DNA of 5,527 nt from positions 1,915 through 7,441 of the forward strand of contig JAPLLP010000085.1 in assembly GCA_026387515.1 (NCBI GenBank), read 5' to 3'. The notes beneath the pieces are model-generated. The model did no database searches and was not told the DNA's origin. It saw nothing but the letters and a program-made list of their open reading frames with translations. Of this stretch, positions 1-5,342 are shown one piece after another; the stretch's first letter is position 1, and each line of letters opens with the position of its first letter. Position numbers and translations under genes: made by a program. The DNA comes from Candidatus Omnitrophota bacterium (GTDB lineage Bacteria; Omnitrophota; Koll11; Gygaellales; Profunditerraquicolaceae).

Positions 1-2
1 TG

Positions 3-551
3 GATATACGCATGCAAGAAGTTGAACGCAGGGTAATTTCTGGGAATCATATGCGTTCAGTGGATATAGCTAAAATACTGGATATGCCTTTTATGTGCGC
101 GCACACCCCGGCCGACAACCACGTGGCATATTTTTTGCAACAGTTAATGAATAAGTGTAAGCCCAAGACAGTTCAGAATATCGTCGATATACTGATGGAG
201 ATACCGGAATACAAGGATGCCGAAAAAAATCTTGCCGGCCCCAGGATAATCCTGGGTTCGCCGCACCGTCAGGCAGGCAGGATATCTCTTGAGATGACCG
301 GAGGGACTGAAGGGCCCAAAGATATATTTGATAAATTATATAAATCCGGAGTAAGGACTCTCGTGTCCATGCATCTAAGTGAAGAACATTTTAAGAAGGT
401 GAGGGACGCAAACTTAAACGTAGTTATTGCCGGCCATATATCCAGCGATACGCTGGGGATAAACCTGCTTTTAGATAGGATCGAAACAACTGCGCGCGAA
501 AAACTCCAAACCGTTAGTTGCTCTGGTTTCCGCAGAATAAGAAGGAATTAA
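3..551 (+). CDS. NIF3-like (NGG1p-interacting factor 3 type) protein, 5'-truncated by window edge
   Basis: This is the C-terminal part (about 183 codons) of a NIF3-like protein. The frame stays open to the left edge, reading D-I-R before the first visible Met at base 12, so that ATG is probably internal and the true start lies outside the window. Recognisable segments are NHMRSVDIAKILDMPFMC, the motif HTPADNH, a G-P-R-I-x-x-G-S-P stretch, MTGGTEG, then S-M-H-L-S-E-E-H and VIAGHISSD near the end, finishing with C-S-G-F-R-R-I. The His/Asp/Glu-rich motifs resemble metal-binding positions of the NIF3/DUF34 fold, whose members bind two metal ions; the cellular role of the family is unsettled. Full-length relatives that I recall are roughly 300 residues, so about 40% is missing here. 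It ends with TAA 12 nt before dnaG and is probably cotranscribed with it. The family call comes from motif memory, not a search. Confidence 0.75.
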   Translation, partial: DIRMQEVERRVISGNHMRSVDIAKILDMPFMCAHTPADNHVAYFLQQLMNKCKPKTVQNIVDILMEIPEYKDAEKNLAGPRIILGSPHRQAGRISLEMTGGTEGPKDIFDKLYKSGVRTLVSMHLSEEHFKKVRDANLNVVIAGHISSDTLGINLLLDRIETTAREKLQTVSCSGFRRIRRN

Positions 552-563
552 ACGCCAAATATT

Positions 564-2345
564 ATGCCTGGACGCATTCCGGAAAATATCCTGGAAGAGA
601 TTTTAAACCGCCTGGATATAGTCGAGATTATTTCCGGCTATATCCCGCTTAAAAGGGCAGGCCGTAATTTTAAGACCAATTGCCCTTTTCATCACGAGAA
701 AACGCCTTCTTTTGTTATTTCTCCGGAGCGCCAGATCTATCATTGTTTTGGCTGCGGAGAAAGCGGGAACGCCTTTAAGTTTCTCATGCGTTATGAACGC
801 ATGGATTTTATGGAGGCGGTTGAGACCTTGGCCAGGAAGGCGGGGGTTAACCTGCCGGAAAAGGAGAGCCGTGATCATAAAACTGAAGGTTTAGTCACTC
901 AGCTCTACAAGGTTAATGAATTGGCTGCGCTTTTTTATGAAGAGAACTTAAAAAGCGCAAGCGGCACAGGCGCCAGAAATTATCTCTCTAAACGCGGGAT
1001 AAAAGAAGAAACGGTTAAATCATTCAAATTGGGTTTTGCTGCGGACAGATGGGATGCCTTGATCACCTTCATGCGGCAAAAAGGCGTACCTTTATCGCTT
1101 CTGGAAAAAGCAGGGCTCATTTTGCCTAAGGAAAGCGGCGGGTTCTACGACCGTTTTCGTAGTCGCATAATCTTTCCGGTCTTTGATATAAAATCAAGGG
1201 TCATAGGTTTTGGCGCGCGGGTCATGGATGAAACGCTGCCTAAATACATCAATTCTCCCGAGACACCTATCTATATTAAGGGCAATAACCTTTATGGTAT
1301 GCATCAGGCCAAAGATGCTATCAGAGATTTGGATTTTGTGGCAGTGGTAGAGGGGTATCTTGATTTTATTATCCCCTACCAGGAGGGCCAGCAAAATATT
1401 GTGGCCTCCCTGGGCACGGCCCTGACCCAACATCAGGCCAGGATAATGACCCAACATCAGGCCAGGATAATCAAACGTTATACCCATAATGTAGTAATGA
1501 TCTATGATTCGGACTTGGCCGGCCAGCTGGCTACCCTGCGTTCCCTGGACATTTTTATCGAAGAGGGAATGAATGTCAAGGTAGTCTGTCTCCCTGAAGG
1601 GTTGGATCCGGACCTATTTGTACGTAAAAATGGTTTTGAGGGACTTAAGAAAAAGATAGAAGATGCTGAGGGCTTATTTGATTTTAAGATAGACATCTTA
1701 AAAACGCGTTATAACGTCAATGAAATCGAAGGCAGGGCCAAGATCGCACATGATATGCTAACCAGCATAAATAAATTTACTAACGCGGTGCTGCGTTCTG
1801 AATACACCAGGCGTTTAGCCGAGGAATTAAAGATTAAAGAGGAAGCGCTTCTTGAGGATTTAAGAAATATCAAGAAAGAACCGCGTAGCTCCGAAACCAG
1901 CATTCACCTTCCCAGGAAGCCGCTTGCGGTAAATCCGACGGAAAAAATGCTGCTTAAGCTTTTGCTTGAAGAAAACAACCTGATAAATCAGATAAAAGAG
2001 GACCTGGAGCCGGGTGATTTCCAGGACGAGCGGATATGGCGCATTGCCTCGCTTATGTTTGATTTTGTGGCCCAAGGTAAAGAAATAAAAGCAAGCAGCC
2101 TATTGAATTATATCGATGACGAAGTCGCTTACGAAGTGGTGTGCGAATCTGCACTCCCTGAGGAATTGAGCTTTATAGATAAAGAAAAGATGGCCATTGA
2201 TTGCGTCAGGCGCATGAAGACCCACCGGTTAAGAAATGAAAGGCAATTATTGCACGAGAAAATTACGGCAGCGGAAAACTCAGGCGATCAGGAAAACTTA
2301 CAACACCTAATGCGTCAGTTCCACGAACTAATAAAGAGGAAATAA
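564..2345 (+). CDS. dnaG: DNA primase DnaG
   Basis: DnaG makes the RNA primers for lagging-strand and origin DNA synthesis and works with the replicative helicase. The 593-residue protein has the full bacterial layout. The N-terminal CHC2 zinc finger has C40, H43, C61 and C64. The catalytic core includes the DRFRSRIIFPV segment (about 196-206) and the K-Y-I-N-S-P-E-T motif (227-234). The TOPRIM domain (about 256-340) has E263 in VEGYLD, then D315 and D317 in YDSD, then D348 and D350 in DPD. The C-terminal helicase-binding region spans about 455-593. The start is constrained: the upstream gene's TAA at 549-551 is in this same frame, leaving ATG 564 as the only standard start before the zinc finger. 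No good Shine-Dalgarno precedes it (GAAGGA at 541-546 is 17 nt away), so re-initiation after the upstream gene is likely. The TOPRIM domain carries an exact 24-bp tandem duplication (bases 1423-1470) adding eight residues. The gene lies 3 nt before rpoD, the classic macromolecular-synthesis arrangement. Confidence 0.98.
   Translation: MPGRIPENILEEILNRLDIVEIISGYIPLKRAGRNFKTNCPFHHEKTPSFVISPERQIYHCFGCGESGNAFKFLMRYERMDFMEAVETLARKAGVNLPEKESRDHKTEGLVTQLYKVNELAALFYEENLKSASGTGARNYLSKRGIKEETVKSFKLGFAADRWDALITFMRQKGVPLSLLEKAGLILPKESGGFYDRFRSRIIFPVFDIKSRVIGFGARVMDETLPKYINSPETPIYIKGNNLYGMHQAKDAIRDLDFVAVVEGYLDFIIPYQEGQQNIVASLGTALTQHQARIMTQHQARIIKRYTHNVVMIYDSDLAGQLATLRSLDIFIEEGMNVKVVCLPEGLDPDLFVRKNGFEGLKKKIEDAEGLFDFKIDILKTRYNVNEIEGRAKIAHDMLTSINKFTNAVLRSEYTRRLAEELKIKEEALLEDLRNIKKEPRSSETSIHLPRKPLAVNPTEKMLLKLLLEENNLINQIKEDLEPGDFQDERIWRIASLMFDFVAQGKEIKASSLLNYIDDEVAYEVVCESALPEELSFIDKEKMAIDCVRRMKTHRLRNERQLLHEKITAAENSGDQENLQHLMRQFHELIKRK
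1423..1470 (+). repeat. Exact 24-bp tandem duplication inside dnaG (TOPRIM domain)
   Basis: Two identical 24-nt copies stand head to tail: 1423-1446 and 1447-1470, each beginning TGACCCAACATC and ending CCAGGATAA. The length is a multiple of three, so the reading frame is kept and the protein reads L-TQHQARI-M-TQHQARI-I (residues 287-303) where other DnaG proteins have one copy of this helix. The E263 to D315 spacing is 52 residues, against 44 in E. coli DnaG (E265 to D309, from memory), exactly eight longer. Perfect identity of the copies suggests a recent slippage duplication, or an assembly artefact. Confidence 0.97.
2335..2340 (+). promoter_or_regulatory. Ribosome binding site for rpoD, within dnaG
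   Basis: AGAGGA lies 8 nt before the ATG at 2349 and is inside the last codons of dnaG. The dnaG stop (2343-2345) falls between this site and the rpoD start, so ribosomes ending dnaG are already at the rpoD initiation site. This supports translational coupling and fixes the rpoD start. Confidence 0.75.
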
Positions 2346-2348
2346 AAA

Positions 2349-3914
2349 ATGAAAAAAAAGGAATACACCAAGAAAGATGTGGAGAAGATTATCGCCCTGG
2401 GAAGACAGAAAGGGTTCTTGACCTACGATGAGGTGAATGACCTTTTGCCTGAGAACGTAACCTCTTCCGAAGAGATAGACCAGATTTTCGATATCCTGGG
2501 GAACGAAGATATACGCATTGTGGAAAACGAAAAAGAGATGGAAAAAGATACGGAAAAAGTCACCGTGACCATCAAGGAAGAAGTCTTGAAGGAAGAGATT
2601 TCCCGCGAAGACATGCTTACCGAACAGGCCAAGATAGAAGAGCGTTTCTTCCCGCTTGATGACCCGGTCAAGATGTATCTTAAGCAGATGGGCTCCATAT
2701 CTCTACTTTCTCGCGAAAACGAGATCGATCTGGCTAAAAAGATCGAAGAGGCTGATGAAAAATTCAAACTAGCAGTATTAGCTACCTATTTTGCCCGCCA
2801 AGAGGTGTTAGGAGTGGCAAATAATATATTAGAAGGTAAAATAAACGTTGAAGAAGTGGCAAAAGAAGATTTCAGGGCAAAAAAAGGAGACTCGCTCAAC
2901 AGGATAAAGAGGGTCAGTAACCGTCTTAAGAATACGCGGAGCGTCTCAAAAAGCATTGACTTGATCTCGCTGTATAATTTTACCACTTCGGTAATCGAAC
3001 AGGCCGCGCGTAAGGAAGCCCGTCTTATAAAGGAGCTTGAGCATATTCAGAGAAAAGATAAAGCAAGCCTTTTACGCAAGAAACAGATTATTAAGATGCT
3101 AGGGGATCCTTTATCTAAACTTAAGGAGCAGATAAAGCTAATCCGCTCCACGCATATAAAGTTCAGCCGGACTAAAAAGAGGCTGGTAGAGGCTAACCTC
3201 AGGTTAGTGGTAAGCATTGCAAAAAAATATACCAACCGCGGGCTTTCATTTCTAGATTTGATACAGGAAGGCAATATCGGCCTTATGCGGGCGGTTGAAA
3301 AATTCGAATATAAGAGAGGCTATAAGTTCTCAACCTACGCTACCTGGTGGATCAGGCAGGCGATTACCCGCTCCATTGCCGACCAGGCGCGCACCATCAG
3401 GATTCCGGTGCATATGACCGAAACTATAAACAAAATTATCCGTTATTCGCGTATTTTTGTCCAGCAGAACGGCCGGGAACCTAGTCCCGAAGAGATATCC
3501 CAAAAAATGCGCCTTCCGCAGGAAAAAGTCAAGTCTATCCTTAAGATCGCCCAGGAGCCGATATCGTTGCAGATGCCCATCGGAGACGAAGGTGATACGC
3601 ATTTCGGAGATTTTATCCAGGATAAAAAAGCGGTCTCTCCCGCGAATGCCACCGTGCACTCTATGTTAAAAGACGAGATGAATTCCGCGTTATCCACCCT
3701 TACCGAACGGGAGAAAAAAATCCTGGTTTTGCGTTTTGGCATCACCGACGGCTGCCCACGGACGCTTGAAGAAGTAGGCAACGTATTCAGGGTTACTCGC
3801 GAAAGGGTAAGGCAGATCGAGGCAAAGGCCCTTAAGAAGCTGCGCCATCCCACGCGTTCGCGCCGTTTGCGCTCTTTCCTGGATATGACTTTGGCGCACC
3901 AACGCGAATACTAA
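2349..3914 (+). CDS. rpoD: RNA polymerase primary sigma factor (sigma-70, RpoD)
   Basis: This is the housekeeping sigma factor that directs RNA polymerase to -10/-35 promoters. The 521-residue protein has all group 1 regions. Region 1.1 is at about 5-58 (a [15 protein letters not shown] type start). Region 1.2 is at about 103-135 ([11 protein letters not shown]). A lysine-rich non-conserved region covers about 136-275. Region 2 spans 278-348 and includes [29 protein letters not shown] and the melting/-10 recognition segment [20 protein letters not shown] (325-344). Region 3 starts at RIPVHM (351-356). The 3.2 finger is near 404-425. Region 4.2 has the -35-recognising helix-turn-helix TLEEVGNVF then [19 protein letters not shown] (472-500). 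Having region 1.1 and both DNA-contact regions in canonical form points to the primary rather than an alternative sigma. It starts 3 nt after dnaG and ends with TAA before a 65-nt gap leading to the tRNAs. No intrinsic terminator is visible after it. Confidence 0.98.
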   Translation: MKKKEYTKKDVEKIIALGRQKGFLTYDEVNDLLPENVTSSEEIDQIFDILGNEDIRIVENEKEMEKDTEKVTVTIKEEVLKEEISREDMLTEQAKIEERFFPLDDPVKMYLKQMGSISLLSRENEIDLAKKIEEADEKFKLAVLATYFARQEVLGVANNILEGKINVEEVAKEDFRAKKGDSLNRIKRVSNRLKNTRSVSKSIDLISLYNFTTSVIEQAARKEARLIKELEHIQRKDKASLLRKKQIIKMLGDPLSKLKEQIKLIRSTHIKFSRTKKRLVEANLRLVVSIAKKYTNRGLSFLDLIQEGNIGLMRAVEKFEYKRGYKFSTYATWWIRQAITRSIADQARTIRIPVHMTETINKIIRYSRIFVQQNGREPSPEEISQKMRLPQEKVKSILKIAQEPISLQMPIGDEGDTHFGDFIQDKKAVSPANATVHSMLKDEMNSALSTLTEREKKILVLRFGITDGCPRTLEEVGNVFRVTRERVRQIEAKALKKLRHPTRSRRLRSFLDMTLAHQREY

Positions 3915-3939
3915 CCTCAATTCCGCCATAAATTTATTC

Positions 3940-3968
3940 TTGCCCCAGGCTCAATTTTATGCTATTGT
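3940..3968 (+). promoter_or_regulatory. Sigma-70-type promoter for the tRNA genes
   Basis: TTGCCC (-35, 3940-3945) and TATTGT (-10, 3963-3968) are separated by exactly 17 nt. The -10 is preceded by TGC, giving an extended -10 (TGn). An AT-rich stretch just upstream (3928-3939) could serve as an UP element. Each hexamer matches four of six consensus bases. Initiation about 7 nt downstream would fall near 3975, some 5 nt before the mature 5' end of the first tRNA. The site is in the only intergenic gap upstream of the tRNAs. It may also drive the downstream zinc-ribbon, rnhA and rnpB genes, as no terminator intervenes. Confidence 0.65.
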
Positions 3969-3979
3969 AATTAACTTAC

Positions 3980-4053
3980 GGGCCCATAGCTCAGTCGGTT
4001 AGAGCAGTTGACTCATAATCAATTGGTCCGGGGTTCGAGTCCCTGTGGGCCCA
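3980..4053 (+). tRNA. tRNA with CAU anticodon, probably tRNA-Ile2 (lysidine type); elongator Met is the alternative
   Basis: A complete cloverleaf can be drawn. The acceptor stem GGGCCCA (3980-3986) pairs fully with TGGGCCC (4046-4052), with discriminator A4053. The D stem is GCTC/GAGC. The anticodon stem is 4007-4011/4019-4023, with CAT at 4014-4016. The T stem is CGGGG/CCCTG around TTCGAGT. The CAU anticodon means Met or TilS-modified Ile2. I favour Ile2: acceptor pairs C4-G69 and C5-G68, the G27-U43 and G30-C40 pairs, and the variable loop TGGTC all match E. coli tRNA-Ile2 as I recall it rather than elongator Met. E. coli ileX also lies shortly downstream of rpoD, from memory. It is not initiator tRNA: the first pair G1-C72 is fully matched and the three-G/three-C anticodon-stem pairs are absent. 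CCA is not encoded (TGA follows), so it must be added by CCA-transferase. Confidence 0.9.
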
Positions 4054-4056
4054 TGA

Positions 4057-4133
4057 GGGCGCATAGCTCAGTTGGTTAGAGCGCTACACTCACATTGTAG
4101 AGGCCATAGGTTCAAGTCCTATTGCGCCCACCA
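4057..4133 (+). tRNA. tRNA-Val (CAC anticodon)
   Basis: A full cloverleaf is present. The acceptor GGGCGCA (4057-4063) pairs with TGCGCCC (4123-4129), with discriminator A4130. The D stem is GCTC/GAGC. The anticodon stem CTACA/TGTAG (4084-4088/4096-4100) encloses the loop CTCACAT with CAC at 4091-4093. The T stem is ATAGG/CCTAT around TTCAAGT. The anticodon CAC reads GUG, and A35, C36 and A73 agree with valine identity. Unlike its neighbour it has an encoded CCA end (4131-4133). It starts only 3 nt after the previous tRNA, so both very likely come from one precursor, with RNase P cutting at 4056/4057. Confidence 0.95.
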
Positions 4134-4139
4134 TTATAC

Positions 4140-4201
4140 TAGCGCCCCGCGCTAATAACACCTGGCCCAGATAGGATTTGGGCCAGTGTCCACTGCTGTG
4201 G
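4140..4201 (+). promoter_or_regulatory. Three consecutive hairpins in the tRNA to zinc-ribbon gene spacer (possible leader or processing element)
   Basis: Hairpin 1: TAGCGC (4140-4145) pairs with GCGCTA (4149-4154) around loop CCC. Hairpin 2: CTGGCCCA (4162-4169) pairs perfectly with TGGGCCAG (4179-4186) around a 9-nt loop, and can be extended by ACA/TGT (4158-4160/4187-4189) past one bulged C. Hairpin 3: CCAC (4190-4193) pairs with GTGG (4198-4201) around TGCT and begins immediately after the extended hairpin 2. None is followed by a T-run, so they do not look like intrinsic terminators. Hairpin 3 ends right against the AGGAGG ribosome site at 4202. They could shape access of ribosomes to the next gene or protect the 3' fragment after tRNA processing; function is unproven. 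Confidence 0.5.
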
Positions 4202-4207
4202 AGGAGG
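4202..4207 (+). promoter_or_regulatory. Strong Shine-Dalgarno (AGGAGG) of the zinc-ribbon gene
   Basis: The purine block GGAGGAGG (4200-4207) directly abuts ATG 4208, leaving 0 nt from the last AGG, or 3 nt if GGAGG at 4200-4204 is used. The in-frame TTG at 4214 would have the near-ideal 6-nt spacing from AGGAGG. The site therefore leaves the start undecided between ATG 4208 and TTG 4214, two codons apart. Confidence 0.7.
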
Positions 4208-4951
4208 ATGAATTTGACGACTGTTGATTTGAAGCTTGAGATATGCAACCTGGTGAAGCTGCAGAAGATCGATTCGGAAATTTATACCTTGAGCGAAGAA
4301 AAGGCGGGTAAGCCTGAGGAGATAAAATCAGCTGAGGCTTCTTATGAGGCGAAGAAAACACATATGCAGGAGCTGGAACAGGTCGCCTTAGATCTGCAGA
4401 AAAAAAGAAAAGAAGAAGAGCTGACCCTGGGAACAAACGAAGAAAACAGGAAAAAGTTACAAAGCCAGCTTTATTCCCTGAAAACCAATAAAGAATACCA
4501 GACTATGCTTCAAGAGATCGATGGCTCCAAGGCAGATGCCTCGGTTATCGAAGACAGGATATTGCGCCTTTTTGAAGAAAATGACAAATTTAAAATAGAA
4601 ATAGAAAAGGAAAAGGGAGTCTTAGAGGAAGAAGAAAAAATTTTAAACGCGAATAAAAAGAAAATAGATGACCGCGTCAAAGAGATAGATGACCGCCTGG
4701 CACAACTCCAGGCGCAGAGAAAACAGGTCACCCCCAATATCGGCGCTAAGGTGCTTGTTCAGTATGAGCGGATCTTGGCAAACCGTGACGGACTGGCGAT
4801 TGTAGGCGTTGGGACTGAAACCTGTATGGGATGCAACATGCAGGTGCCTCCGCAGGTAATTAATCTTATCAAGATGTACAACCGCCTGATCACTTGCGAA
4901 GTCTGCAATAGAATATTATACGTGCCCGAGGATATAAATGAACAGGCTTGA
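4208..4951 (+). CDS. Coiled-coil protein with C-terminal C4-type zinc ribbon (DUF164/zf-RING_7 family)
   Basis: From ATG 4208 this is 247 residues. Residues about 10-180 are a long, charged coiled coil rich in Lys and Glu, containing an imperfect heptad duplication (IDDRVKE then IDDRLAQ, 153-166). The C-terminus is the zinc ribbon: C206-M-G-C209, then MQVPPQVINLI, then C230-E-V-C233 and a short tail. This matches the family that includes Helicobacter HP0958 and Chlamydia CT398. HP0958 has been linked to RpoN stability and flagellar mRNA control, but there is no flagellar context here and that role should not be transferred. The family often lies next to rnpB in other bacteria, in my recollection, as it does here, which hints at a nucleic-acid-related role. 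An upstream in-frame TTG at 4178 would add ten residues from within hairpin 2 and has no ribosome site. The true start is ATG 4208 or TTG 4214. The 3' end overlaps rnhA by 14 nt. Confidence 0.88.
   Translation: MNLTTVDLKLEICNLVKLQKIDSEIYTLSEEKAGKPEEIKSAEASYEAKKTHMQELEQVALDLQKKRKEEELTLGTNEENRKKLQSQLYSLKTNKEYQTMLQEIDGSKADASVIEDRILRLFEENDKFKIEIEKEKGVLEEEEKILNANKKKIDDRVKEIDDRLAQLQAQRKQVTPNIGAKVLVQYERILANRDGLAIVGVGTETCMGCNMQVPPQVINLIKMYNRLITCEVCNRILYVPEDINEQA
4928..4932 (+). promoter_or_regulatory. Ribosome binding site for rnhA inside the upstream gene
   Basis: GAGGA lies 5 nt before ATG 4938 and within the last codons of the zinc-ribbon gene. It supports the overlapping start and implies coupled translation of the two genes. 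Confidence 0.65.
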
Positions 4952-5342
4952 GATTTATATTGACGGCGCTTCCAAGGGAAATCCCGGCCCGGCAGGAGTA
5001 GGCGTAGTGATCTGCCGAAAAGGAGCAGTGGTAAAGAACATATCGCGTTATATCGGCACAGCCACCAACAACTTTGCTGAGTATAACGCGCTTATATTTG
5101 GCCTGGAAGAAGCCTTGATACTCAAGGCGGAGTCGCTAGTGATTTATTCGGATAGCCAGCTGGTGTGCCGGCAGATAAAAAAAGAATATAAAGTAAAAAG
5201 CATTAATATTATTGGGTTATACAACCAGGCCCAAAGATTACTTTCTGCTTTCAAAGAGATTTCCATAAAAAATATTCCGCGTGAAGAAAATCGCGGCGCG
5301 GATAAATTGGCAAATCTAGCGGTTAAGAATATGGGCGGATAG
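4938..5342 (+). CDS. rnhA: Ribonuclease HI family protein (type 1 RNase H, short form)
   Basis: RNase H cleaves the RNA strand of RNA-DNA hybrids, removing primers and R-loops. The 134-residue protein carries the four acidic active-site residues in their usual motifs: D9 in YIDGASKGNPGPAG, E48 in NNFAEYNAL, D72 in YSDSQLV and D122 in ENRGADKLANLA. It lacks the basic protrusion of the E. coli enzyme and belongs to the short bacterial/archaeal subgroup often annotated as 'ribonuclease HI family' or 'reverse transcriptase-like'. Ungapped alignment back from D122 puts N112 (codon AAT at 5271-5273) where E. coli has H124 and where relatives typically have His in an H-V/I-P-R motif, so product release could be altered. 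The start ATG 4938 overlaps the previous gene by 14 nt and has GAGGA 5 nt upstream. The TAG stop at 5340-5342 abuts or lies inside the RNase P RNA gene. It may serve primer removal for the DnaG encoded upstream. Confidence 0.93.
   Translation: MNRLEIYIDGASKGNPGPAGVGVVICRKGAVVKNISRYIGTATNNFAEYNALIFGLEEALILKAESLVIYSDSQLVCRQIKKEYKVKSINIIGLYNQAQRLLSAFKEISIKNIPREENRGADKLANLAVKNMGG

Noticed and set aside
549..566. Readthrough fusion of the NIF3-like protein with DnaG through the in-frame TAA
   Set aside because: TAA is the strongest stop, no readthrough context or recoding structure is seen, and dnaG has a proper ATG and a canonical N-terminal zinc finger.
1194..1487. Open reading frame on the - strand opposite dnaG, with its own duplicated GHYPGLML segment
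   Set aside because: It is the antisense shadow of the dnaG coding region, and its repeat is just the reverse of the 24-bp duplication. No ribosome site or family resemblance is seen.
3443..3853. 136-codon open frame on the - strand opposite rpoD regions 3-4
   Set aside because: It lies wholly within the highly conserved rpoD coding sequence, has a composition typical of an antisense shadow and no supporting signals.
4162..4176. GGCCCA-GATAG in hairpin 2 resembling the 5' end of the first tRNA (GGCCCATAG), as a degenerate tRNA fragment
   Set aside because: The match is only a few bases around the common GGGCCC palindrome, with no D-arm or T-arm remnants; chance is sufficient.
4162..4189. 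GC-rich hairpin as a rho-independent terminator after the tRNAs
   Set aside because: No T-run follows the stem (TGTCCACTG follows), so it lacks the essential second half of an intrinsic terminator.
4178..4207. Upstream TTG start for the zinc-ribbon gene adding ten residues
   Set aside because: The TTG lies in the loop-side arm of hairpin 2 and has no Shine-Dalgarno. The added residues (MGQCPLLWRR) do not resemble the family, while AGGAGG sits just before ATG 4208.
5307..5335. Dedicated rnpB promoter with -35 TTGGCA and -10 TATGGG (17-nt spacing)
   Set aside because: The -35 is good but the -10 matches only three of six bases, and the implied start near 5342 would cut off the P1 strand that RNase P RNA should have.
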